Below are positions 1 through 5,462 of a stretch of DNA of 6,380 nt, piece after piece. A program made the translations under genes and the position numbers. How positions within the stretch are numbered: the stretch's first letter is position 1; each line of letters begins with the position of its first letter. This stretch comes from Acidobacteriaceae bacterium (GTDB lineage Bacteria; Acidobacteriota; Terriglobia; Terriglobales; Acidobacteriaceae). The notes under the pieces are model-generated. The model did not search any database and had not been told where the DNA came from. It saw nothing but the letters and a program-made list of their open reading frames with translations. The DNA lies in NCBI GenBank assembly GCA_003156495.1, contig PMHC01000293.1, forward strand, positions 1 through 6,380, written 5' to 3'.

Positions 1-2010
1 CACGCTGCCCAGCCCGGTGGCCAGATCGTAGCCGGTGGTGGTGTCGTAGCCGCTTTCAAAGTAGTAGCCGGCCGAGTTTTTGCTGCAATTGGTCGAGCCG
101 CTTTTGCAGGGGACGGAGATGTTGCCAACGGTGATGTCGTGGAAGATCGTTGAGCCGTAGGTATTGAATAGCGTGTAAAGTTCCTTGGCCGCCTGCCCCT
201 GCCGGCTCCCGGTTTTCTGCACGATCAGCGCCATGATCCCGGCGAAGGCCGGCGCGGAGGTCGAAGTGCCGCCGTAGCCGTCGACATAGCCGCTTGTACA
301 GTTGGTTGTCACGCCCTGGGAGGTCTCATTGTCGCAGACCGCCCACACCGCATCGTCGTATCCGTTGCCGGCGAGTAGCGAAACGTCGGGAATATCGCGG
401 ACGCTGTCGGTAGGAACGCCGGTGCCGGTTTGCCAGGAGGGTTTGGAATAGCCGGCGCAACTGCCGGAGGACGTGCTCGCGCAACTGCTCTTGCCCCCTG
501 AGCCGGCCACGATGTTGTTGTCGCTGGAGTAGGAACTGCCCTTGGCCGACCACGGCTCGTTTTCACTGAGCGTCGTGTTGTTGATCGTCGAGTCGTTCCA
601 GGTGGACTCGCGAATGTAGCTTTTGGCGGTGCGGTAGTAAGTAGAAGAAGAACCTTCCGATGTGCTGGCGTAGGTGCTGTAGTTGCTTTCCAGATTGTAG
701 TAATCCGTGCCGCCGACGGCGATGTTGTAGGGCGTCGAGGCGTAGCCGCTGACCGCCAGCCCGCTGCTGGCCGTTGTAACGTTGTTACCGGAGCTGTCTG
801 AGGTTGCATCGCAGCCGGCCGAGCCGCTGTCGCCCGAGGAGACCACTACCGTGATCCCCTGCGCGGCCGCCTGCTGCCACCAACTGTTCATCTGCGAGTT
901 ACCGGAGGTTCCCATATCCTGTTCGCAATCTCCGAAGCTCAGGCTGAAGATGTCCACCGTGTTGTCGTTGAGCATCTGTTGGATGCCCAGGTAATTGTCG
1001 TCCATGTAGTAGTGGATGGTGGCCGCCGGCGCCATGGCTCCGGCCAGCTCGGTATCGATATAGGCTTCGTCGGCGTCGGCGCTTTCCTGCTGCGAGGTCA
1101 CGGTAGTGACCGTGGGCGCCGTCGTGTTGCCGAGAAAGTATTCGCGGTAGGCCTGGACAATGCTGGTATCGATCGTCGCCGCTCCGCCCACCCCGATTGT
1201 GACCCCGCTGCCGGTGTAGCTGGTCCCCGAGCTGTAATTGACGTTGAAGGTCGAGTTCGGCGTGTTGTAAATGGTAGCCGCGTCGCCGGGAACTACATAG
1301 AGATAGTATGTGCCGCTGCTTGTCTCCGTCAGATTGGGCTTGGCGCTAACGCTCAGCGATTCCACGCGCTTGCTGTCGTTGTTCAGTTTGCCCGCCTGCC
1401 CGCGTACCGACAGCGGCTTCGGCTTGATTGTATTCATGTGCGCCACGCCGGCCACCACCCCGGCCAGCGCCGAGGGAATCTGCGGCTCGGTGGAGTTCGA
1501 GTAGAACTGCCGGCCGTTGGCCTTATACGAGTGGATCGAGGTATGAAAGGCTTCTTCCAACTGGCTGGCCGAGCCGGAAAAGCTGATGCCGGTGCGGCCG
1601 GATTCGACCGCGTCCACCGTCAGTCCGTGCGACTGCAACCACGCCGTCAGCGCGGCAATATCCGAGTCCGCCGGGCCGTAGAGCGCGCCGAACTGCGCGG
1701 GGGTGAGCCACTTGTGGTAGTTGGCCGAGGACGCATTCTGCAATTCGACTAAATATTTGTCGAGCGCCGTCTTCTGCGCGTCCGTACGCGAAAAGACCAG
1801 ACGGACGCCGGTAATCTGCGTCGAGGCATCGGCCGCGCCCTGGTCATACTGCGAGCGGGCACTCGCCGGCACGTTGCCCTTGAGCGTCGTTAGCGAGGCG
1901 TCGCTAACCTGTTCGGTGATCCTCGGCAGGGCTTGCTGGGCTGCCGAAGCGACGGAGAAAAGTAGCGCGAAGCTCAGCAAATAGGGGAGGGGCAAACGGA
2001 AGAATGCCAT
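1..2010 (-). CDS. Secreted sedolisin (S53) serine-carboxyl peptidase, C-terminus cut by window edge
   Basis: Reading leftward from ATG at 2010, 670 codons stay open to the left edge. Residues 1-23 form a signal peptide (hydrophobic core LLSFALLFSV, likely cleavage after ASA). Residues about 35-205 resemble the pro-kumamolisin activation domain, ending in a stretch with FYSNST, IPSALAGVVAGV and HMNTIKP. The mature peptidase starts near residue 236. The sedolisin catalytic residues are all present: E315 and D319 (EAYID, followed by TELAGAMAP), oxyanion-hole D394 (SSGDSG) and nucleophile S583 (GGTSTSAP). The family's C-terminal calcium site is visible as HDITVGN (D625, I626) and GYDLATGLG (D662). 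Eight cysteines, all in the mature part, suggest disulfides and an extracytoplasmic location. Sedolisins are acid-active endopeptidases that mature by self-processing; secretion for protein scavenging is inferred. The frame stays open upstream to a TAA at 2329-2331, but the signal peptide and the Shine-Dalgarno at 2022-2027 decide for this ATG. Whether an Ig-like or other C-terminal domain follows cannot be seen. It is transcribed away from the rhamnose genes, so no functional link is claimed. Confidence 0.95.
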   Translation of the reverse strand, partial: MAFFRLPLPYLLSFALLFSVASAAQQALPRITEQVSDASLTTLKGNVPASARSQYDQGAADASTQITGVRLVFSRTDAQKTALDKYLVELQNASSANYHKWLTPAQFGALYGPADSDIAALTAWLQSHGLTVDAVESGRTGISFSGSASQLEEAFHTSIHSYKANGRQFYSNSTEPQIPSALAGVVAGVAHMNTIKPKPLSVRGQAGKLNNDSKRVESLSVSAKPNLTETSSGTYYLYVVPGDAATIYNTPNSTFNVNYSSGTSYTGSGVTIGVGGAATIDTSIVQAYREYFLGNTTAPTVTTVTSQQESADADEAYIDTELAGAMAPAATIHYYMDDNYLGIQQMLNDNTVDIFSLSFGDCEQDMGTSGNSQMNSWWQQAAAQGITVVVSSGDSGSAGCDATSDSSGNNVTTASSGLAVSGYASTPYNIAVGGTDYYNLESNYSTYASTSEGSSSTYYRTAKSYIRESTWNDSTINNTTLSENEPWSAKGSSYSSDNNIVAGSGGKSSCASTSSGSCAGYSKPSWQTGTGVPTDSVRDIPDVSLLAGNGYDDAVWAVCDNETSQGVTTNCTSGYVDGYGGTSTSAPAFAGIMALIVQKTGSRQGQAAKELYTLFNTYGSTIFHDITVGNISVPCKSGSTNCSKNSAGYYFESGYDTTTGYDLATGLGSV

Positions 2011-2021
2011 GGTCTCGTGAG

Positions 2022-2027
2022 TCCTTT
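2022..2027 (-). promoter_or_regulatory. Ribosome binding site of the S53 peptidase
   Basis: AAAGGA on the minus strand, 11 nt before the ATG at 2010. The frame is open for about 106 codons further upstream and contains GTG/TTG codons, so this site, together with the signal peptide that begins right after it, decides the start. Confidence 0.65.
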
Positions 2028-2034
2028 CAAGGGA

Positions 2035-2063
2035 ATAACCCGTTTGGCGTTTGCATGTTGCAA
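2035..2063 (-). promoter_or_regulatory. Weak candidate promoter of the S53 peptidase
   Basis: On the minus strand TTGCAA (2058-2063) is followed after exactly 17 nt by GGTTAT (2035-2040). The -35 matches TTGACA at 4 of 6 and the -10 matches TATAAT at only 3 of 6. The position is sensible, and the -35 coincides with one arm of a small palindrome, but the match is poor and could be chance. Confidence 0.2.
2051..2063. repeat. Small palindrome TTGCA-tgt-TGCAA, possible operator
   Basis: A perfect inverted repeat with 5-bp arms and a 3-bp centre, lying 41 bp upstream of the S53 start. It overlaps a second inverted repeat: CGTTTGC (2048-2054) and GCAAACG (2077-2083), 7-bp perfect arms with a 22-bp spacer. 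Such symmetry suits a dimeric repressor site, but no second copy was found to support a regulon motif. Confidence 0.25.
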
Positions 2064-2263
2064 GAGCGCTTACTCCGCAAACGACGGCTGGTAATTGATG
2101 GTTCAAAGTCGCTGCCAGGCACTCATAACTAGCTTGATCGATCCCGGCCACAGAAGAAACCGACTTGCGGTAAACAGCCGCCTGACCGTTCCCATTGCGA
2201 AAGGCAGCATCCCGATCCAGGATATGCGCACTAACCGCACAAACATGAGCAAATAAAGACTTT

Positions 2264-2279
2264 TGCACTACCAAGTGCA
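2264..2279. repeat. Perfect 6-bp hairpin TGCACT-acca-AGTGCA
   Basis: Two perfect 6-bp arms flank a 4-nt centre. Neither strand shows a U-run directly after the stem, so it does not look like an intrinsic terminator. It could be a protein-binding palindrome or coincidence. GCACTACC inside it partly repeats GCACTAACC at 2229-2237. Confidence 0.25.
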
Positions 2280-2486
2280 GGATAGCGCCCACCTCCGTCC
2301 AACCGTACACATCGACTTGCTCACCTGATTATTTAGACGTTTCCCTGCACCCGCGGCATTACATCGCGGAGAGCAAAATACGAGGCCCGACCAGCAGACT
2401 CCCGGCGCAAAGCCAAAAAGATATGCGCTCCGGCAGGAGAAGGGGATAAGGTAAGGATGGATTGGCAGGGTGGGCGGTTTTTGCAA

Positions 2487-2515
2487 TAGACAATTGTTTT
2501 CGTATCTTATATCAT
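2487..2515 (+). promoter_or_regulatory. Sigma70-like promoter TAGACA-N17-TATCAT
   Basis: The -35 box TAGACA (2487-2492) and -10 box TATCAT (2510-2515) each match the consensus at 5 of 6 positions and are separated by the optimal 17 bp. The surroundings are A/T-rich. Transcription should begin near 2522, only about 17 nt before the ATG of the lutA-like relic and about 214 nt before the regulator's TTG. It is the best promoter I see ahead of the rhamnose operon, so it probably drives regulator-rhaB-rhaA through a long leader. An overlapping weaker alternative is TTGCAA (2481-2486) with TATCTT (2503-2508), spacing 16. Confidence 0.6.
2490..2497. promoter_or_regulatory. Palindrome ACAATTGT overlapping the -35 box, possible operator
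   Basis: A perfect 8-bp palindrome starts inside the -35 hexamer and runs into the spacer of the 2487-2515 promoter. A regulator bound here would block RNA polymerase, so it is a candidate site for the adjacent hybrid regulator. It is short, and no second copy supports it. Confidence 0.25.
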
Positions 2516-2538
2516 CCGGTTTCTAGGTTAAATAGATC

Positions 2539-2640
2539 ATGCGCGCTTCGCTATTCATAACCTGTTACAACGACAGACTGTTTCCCGGAACAAGACACAC
2601 GGTGGTCCGTCGGCTTGAAAGACTGATGGTTAGGGCTTAG
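2539..2640 (+). pseudogene. Truncated 5' remnant of a lutA-like lactate-utilization Fe-S protein gene
   Basis: From ATG 2539 a 33-codon frame ends at TAG 2638-2640. Its start, MRASLFITCYNDRLFP, followed by a segment with TVVRRLERL, closely resembles the conserved N-terminus of LutA/YkgE proteins as I remember them (M-K/R-V-x-L-F-I/V-T-C ... V-x-x-L-E-R-L-G). LutA works with LutB and LutC to oxidise L-lactate to pyruvate. After the stop, the same frame still shows a faint echo of the next LutA motif (usually CCGQ ... FN-T/S-GYQ): C-V-C-Q, then NFNYQR at about 2689-2703. LutA is roughly 240 residues and the regulator begins at 2736, so the rest is missing. A plausible promoter ends 23 nt before the ATG, but the ribosome site is weak (AGG at 2525-2527). 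Alternatives are a short translated leader peptide or chance similarity; recognition is from memory without an alignment. Confidence 0.5.
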
Positions 2641-2723
2641 GACCAGGGACTCGGACGAAAATGTGTGTGCCAGGGCTACCGGGTGAATTTTAATTACCAG
2701 CGTTTCCGTGGAAGACGCGGCAA

Positions 2724-2729
2724 GGGAGG
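2724..2729 (+). promoter_or_regulatory. Ribosome binding site of the hybrid regulator, fixing a TTG start
   Basis: GGGAGG lies 6 nt before TTG 2736. An in-frame TAA at 2691-2693 excludes a longer protein, there is no other start codon between it and 2736, and the next ATG (residue 31) would cut away the first part of the DNA-binding domain. The TTG start is therefore well supported. Confidence 0.8.
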
Positions 2730-2746
2730 TCTTGCTTGGCCAAGAC
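2729..2746 (+). promoter_or_regulatory. Inverted repeat enclosing the regulator start codon
   Basis: GTCTTG (2729-2734) and CAAGAC (2741-2746) are perfect 6-bp inverted arms, and the TTG start (2736-2738) lies between them. A second palindrome, CTTGGCCAAG (2735-2744), overlaps the same site. In RNA the structure would place the start codon in a loop or stem beside the Shine-Dalgarno; in DNA it is a symmetrical site. Either could serve autoregulation, but this is inference. Confidence 0.35.
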
Positions 2747-3887
2747 AAAGATTAAGCGGCTGTATCTGATTCCGATTCTCTCCAAAGCGCTTGATGTGAT
2801 CGAGTTGTTCGAGCAGGGCAACGTGCCCATGACGCTGGAGGACGTGTATCAAAAGACGAAAATCTCCAAGACCAGCGTTTACCGGATCTTGAAGACGCTG
2901 GTGCATCGCGGTTATCTGGCGCAAACGCCGAGCGGGCAGTACAGGCTGGTTTCGCGTCCGCGGCGGCTGCGCTTCGGTTTTGCCATACAGAGCGCCGAAA
3001 TGCCCTTTTGCGAAGCGGTGGCGCAAAGCGTCATGATGGCCGCGGCGGCTTCGGGCGTGGAACTGCTGGTGCTCGACAATCGCTACGATCCCGACATGGC
3101 CGTGCGCAATGCCGAGGAATTCGTGGCCAAACGCGTCGATCTGGCGCTGGAATTTCAGGTGGAAGAGGCCGTGGCGCCGCGAGTGGCGCGCATCTTTAAA
3201 AAGGCCGAGATTCCGCTGGTGGCTATCGACGTGCCTCATCCCAACGCGACCTACTTCGGCGTGGACAACTTCGAAGTCGGCTACGAGGCCGCCTCGATTC
3301 TGACGCAGTTCGCGCTGCGGCGCTGGCAGGGCAAGGTGGACCGCGTGGTAGGCGTGGGCTTCAGCGAGGCGGGCAGCTTTGTGCAGAACCGCATCGTCGG
3401 CGCCTTCGACGGCATCAAGGAGTGCTTCAAGGATCTGACCGCCGATCGCTTCGTTCAGATTGAAGGTCGCGGCATGCGCGAGGCCAGCAAACGCGCCATG
3501 AGCGAGCTATTGCGCAAATCCGGCGCCGGCGAGCGCACACTGGTGGCCGCCGCCACCGATACCAGCGCGTTGGGGATTTTGGACGCGGTGCGCGAGGCCG
3601 GCCGCGAGCAGAACTTCGCCATCGTAGGCCAGGACTGCATTCGCGAGGTGCTCGACGAAATGCGCAAGCCCGCCAGCGCCATCGTCGGATCGATTTCACA
3701 CGAGCCGGAAGCCTACGGCCCTCGCCTAGTGCAATTGGGAATTTCGATTCTACGCGGCTATACCGTGCCGCCTTATAACTATGTTCACCATCGCGCCGTG
3801 ACGCCGGAAATTTTGGTTGCCGAAGCAGAAGCGCTCAACGCAACGCACAAGAATTCCGCCTCCGCAGACGCCGGCGAGTTGGACTGA
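2736..3887 (+). CDS. Hybrid transcriptional regulator: IclR-type HTH fused to RbsB-like sugar-binding domain
   Basis: This 383-residue protein has no signal peptide or membrane segment, so it is cytoplasmic. Residues about 12-72 form an IclR-style winged helix-turn-helix: ALDVIELFEQG, then LEDVYQKTKISKTSVYRILKTL with the recognition helix at about 44-57, then a wing with GYLAQ and GQYRLV. Residues about 90-360 resemble type I periplasmic sugar-binding proteins such as RbsB: LLVLDNRYDPDMAVRNAEEF (111-130), IPLVAIDVPHPN (159-170), GVDNFEVG (175-182), ATDTSALGILDAVREAG (273-289), IVGQDC (296-301) and IVGSISHEPEAYG (316-328). Ordinary IclR proteins carry a different, GAF-like effector domain, and LacI proteins carry a different HTH, so the combination is unusual. 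It lies 75 bp upstream of rhaB on the same strand with no visible terminator between them. The likely role is sensing L-rhamnose or a related sugar and controlling this operon; ligand, activator or repressor mode, and operator are not shown by the sequence. The start is TTG with a strong ribosome site. Confidence 0.85.
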   Translation: MAKTKIKRLYLIPILSKALDVIELFEQGNVPMTLEDVYQKTKISKTSVYRILKTLVHRGYLAQTPSGQYRLVSRPRRLRFGFAIQSAEMPFCEAVAQSVMMAAAASGVELLVLDNRYDPDMAVRNAEEFVAKRVDLALEFQVEEAVAPRVARIFKKAEIPLVAIDVPHPNATYFGVDNFEVGYEAASILTQFALRRWQGKVDRVVGVGFSEAGSFVQNRIVGAFDGIKECFKDLTADRFVQIEGRGMREASKRAMSELLRKSGAGERTLVAAATDTSALGILDAVREAGREQNFAIVGQDCIREVLDEMRKPASAIVGSISHEPEAYGPRLVQLGISILRGYTVPPYNYVHHRAVTPEILVAEAEALNATHKNSASADAGELD

Positions 3888-3945
3888 GAAAGAATCCTCT
3901 CCGACAGACGCGGTGGTGGAGCAGAAGCCTTGCGCGCGAAAAAAT

Positions 3946-3952
3946 AAAGGAG
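3946..3952 (+). promoter_or_regulatory. Ribosome binding site of rhaB, supporting a GTG start
   Basis: AAAGGAG lies 10 nt before GTG 3963. The 75-bp gap after the regulator shows neither a convincing promoter nor a terminator hairpin, consistent with co-transcription. Confidence 0.7.
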
Positions 3953-3962
3953 TCGTTCTGCC

Positions 3963-5462
3963 GTGATCGAAGAAGCCGCGCGTGTCGCGATCGATTTGGG
4001 CGCTGAAAGCTGCCGGGTTTCGCTGCTACGCTGGGTGGGCGGGCAGCCCAAGATAGAAGTGGTTCATCGCATCGCCAACGGGCCGGTGCATCGCGGCGAT
4101 GCGCTCCACTGGCCGCTCAAAACGATTCTTGCCGGCCTGGAAGAAGGATTGCGCAAGGCCGCTGCGATTGCGCCGGAAGGGATCGCTTCGATCGGCGTGG
4201 ATTGCTGGTCAGTGGATTACGTACGGCTGACGCCGAAGGGCGAAATATTGCGCGAGCCCTTTTGCTATCGCGACGAGCGCACGGCGGCGAGCAAAGAAGC
4301 GGCGGACAAGATTATTGCGCCGATTGAAATCTACCAGCGCACCGGCGCGATGCCGCTGCGCATCAACACCGTCTATCAACTGCTGGCCGATCCAGCCGCC
4401 GGCGTCGATCCCCGCGCGCCGTGGGCGATGTTTCCCGAGTTCGTGATGTATTGGCTCAGCGGCCGGCGCGTGGCCGAGTACACCAACGCCACGCACACCG
4501 GGCTGGTGAGCCTGAAGACGCACGACTGGGATCGCGAACTCTTTATGCGGCTGGAAATCCCCATCGAAGCCGCGCCGGAAATTGTTCCCGCCGGAACGGT
4601 CTTGGGCCCGGTGAAAGGGCCGCTGGCCGCGCTCGACGCCTATCGCAATACGCAGGTCATCGCGCCCGCCACGCACGACACCGCCAGCGCCATCGCCGGC
4701 ATTGCGGGCGATCAGAGCGAAGCGGCCTACATCAGCGCCGGCACATGGTCGCTGGTGGGCGCATTGACGCGCGTGCCGGTAACGACGCAGCGCGCCTTCG
4801 ACGCCGGCTACACCAACATTGGCGCGGCGACCGGCGAACTGCTCTTCCACTCGCTGATCAACAGCATGTGGGTGCTCAAGCAATGCCGCAACGCATGGGA
4901 AGCCGACGGACGGCCCTGGGAGATTAACAAACTTGTCGAAGAGGCTGCCGCATGCAATGCCGCAACCGGCGTGCTCGATATGGACGCCGAGCCGCTGATG
5001 CTCGACAGCGACATGCCGCAACGAATCAATCGTGAGTTGAAGCGGCTGGGCTACGCGGAGATTCCCGACGTGGCCGGCAACGAGCCGTGCTTTGCGCGCA
5101 CCATCTTCGAGAGCCTGGCGCTGCGCTACGCTTCGGCGATTGCGAATTTGGAAAAGATGCAGGGGCGCAAGCTCAAGTGCATTCAGATGATCGGCGGACC
5201 GACGCGCAACAAGCTGCTGGTTAAACTCACTGAGCAAAGGACCGGATTGCCGGTGAAGATCGGCGAGACCGAAAGCGCGACGGTGGGCAACTTGGCCGTG
5301 CAACTGGCGGCGGGCGCAGCGAGGGACCAGCGGATTACACCCGAGGCGGTGCGCGGCTGGGCGGGAAAACTTTGCCGGCGCCAAGCCAGCGCCAAGATTG
5401 ATGCGCAGGCAAGTTCGAGGAAAATCGCTCAAGGAAGCGGGAGCAAAGGGAGACAACGATGA
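3963..5462 (+). CDS. rhaB: L-rhamnulose kinase (rhamnulokinase), FGGY family
   Basis: RhaB phosphorylates L-rhamnulose with ATP to L-rhamnulose 1-phosphate in the cytoplasm. The 499-residue length is close to the 489 of the E. coli enzyme. The N-terminal FGGY domain shows the phosphate-binding start AIDLGAESCRVSL (9-21), GVDCWSVDY (78-86), YRDERT (102-107) and INTVYQLLAD (134-143). The catalytic aspartate is D239 in ATHDTASA, matching the HD pair at 236-237 of E. coli RhaB, and SAGTWSLVG (258-266) opens the second domain. The nucleotide-binding loop reads GGPTRNKLL (411-419) where rhamnulokinases I know have GGG-x-QN-x-L, a noticeable departure. SATVGNLAVQLAAG (438-451) is the usual late FGGY helix. 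About 30 residues at the C-terminus (from KLCRRQASAK) are basic, rich in S/K/Q and look like a non-conserved tail. The start is GTG. The stop overlaps rhaA by ATGA. Being followed by rhaA makes another FGGY sugar kinase unlikely. Confidence 0.93.
   Translation: MIEEAARVAIDLGAESCRVSLLRWVGGQPKIEVVHRIANGPVHRGDALHWPLKTILAGLEEGLRKAAAIAPEGIASIGVDCWSVDYVRLTPKGEILREPFCYRDERTAASKEAADKIIAPIEIYQRTGAMPLRINTVYQLLADPAAGVDPRAPWAMFPEFVMYWLSGRRVAEYTNATHTGLVSLKTHDWDRELFMRLEIPIEAAPEIVPAGTVLGPVKGPLAALDAYRNTQVIAPATHDTASAIAGIAGDQSEAAYISAGTWSLVGALTRVPVTTQRAFDAGYTNIGAATGELLFHSLINSMWVLKQCRNAWEADGRPWEINKLVEEAAACNAATGVLDMDAEPLMLDSDMPQRINRELKRLGYAEIPDVAGNEPCFARTIFESLALRYASAIANLEKMQGRKLKCIQMIGGPTRNKLLVKLTEQRTGLPVKIGETESATVGNLAVQLAAGAARDQRITPEAVRGWAGKLCRRQASAKIDAQASSRKIAQGSGSKGRQR
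5445..5452 (+). promoter_or_regulatory. Ribosome binding site of rhaA inside the end of rhaB
   Basis: AAAGGGAG lies 6 nt before ATG 5459, within the last codons of rhaB. With the ATGA stop/start overlap at 5459-5462 this suggests translational coupling of kinase and isomerase. Confidence 0.75.

Larger units (their letters stand above)
2011..2735. other. Divergent intergenic region with promoter, inverted repeats and a gene relic
   Basis: About 725 bp separate the divergent start codons, long for a compact genome, and the base composition is visibly richer in A/T than the flanking genes. From left to right I see the S53 ribosome site and palindrome (2022-2063), a 6-bp hairpin at 2264-2279, a bulged GC-rich hairpin (CTCCCGGCGC at 2399-2408 against 2425-2439), the plus-strand promoter at 2487-2515, the lutA-like relic from 2539, and the regulator's ribosome site. 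Short open frames at 2098-2256 (plus) and 2103-2246 (minus) lack ribosome sites and resemble nothing I know. No tRNA or clear terminator was found. Between about 2064 and 2480 nothing functional can be assigned with confidence. Confidence 0.6.

Noticed and set aside
979..1752. A 257-codon open frame on the plus strand
   Set aside because: Lies antisense within the S53 peptidase, whose catalytic motifs on the other strand establish the real frame.
2103..2246. A 47-codon minus-strand frame, rather hydrophobic, that could be a tiny membrane protein
   Set aside because: No ribosome site before its ATG and no family resemblance; hydrophobicity alone is weak support.
2098..2256. A 52-codon plus-strand frame starting with ATG
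   Set aside because: No Shine-Dalgarno, no recognisable sequence, and terminates in A/T-rich non-coding DNA.
2399..2439. GC-rich imperfect hairpin considered as a terminator or riboswitch
   Set aside because: The stem needs two bulges and an 18-base or larger loop, no U-run follows on either strand, and it matches no riboswitch class I know.
2268..2486. A 72-codon minus-strand frame starting with TTG in the intergenic region
   Set aside because: No ribosome site, composition unlike the neighbouring proteins, and it would run against the 2487-2515 promoter; nothing recognisable in the translation.
3888..3962. Gap between the regulator and rhaB considered for a separate promoter or terminator
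   Set aside because: No paired -35/-10 boxes and no stem followed by a U-run; the simplest reading is one operon.
4209..5456. A 415-codon open frame on the minus strand, opposite rhaB
   Set aside because: It mirrors rhaB codon bias (G/C at third positions leaves the antisense frame stop-poor), resembles no family and would lie wholly antisense to a clear kinase.
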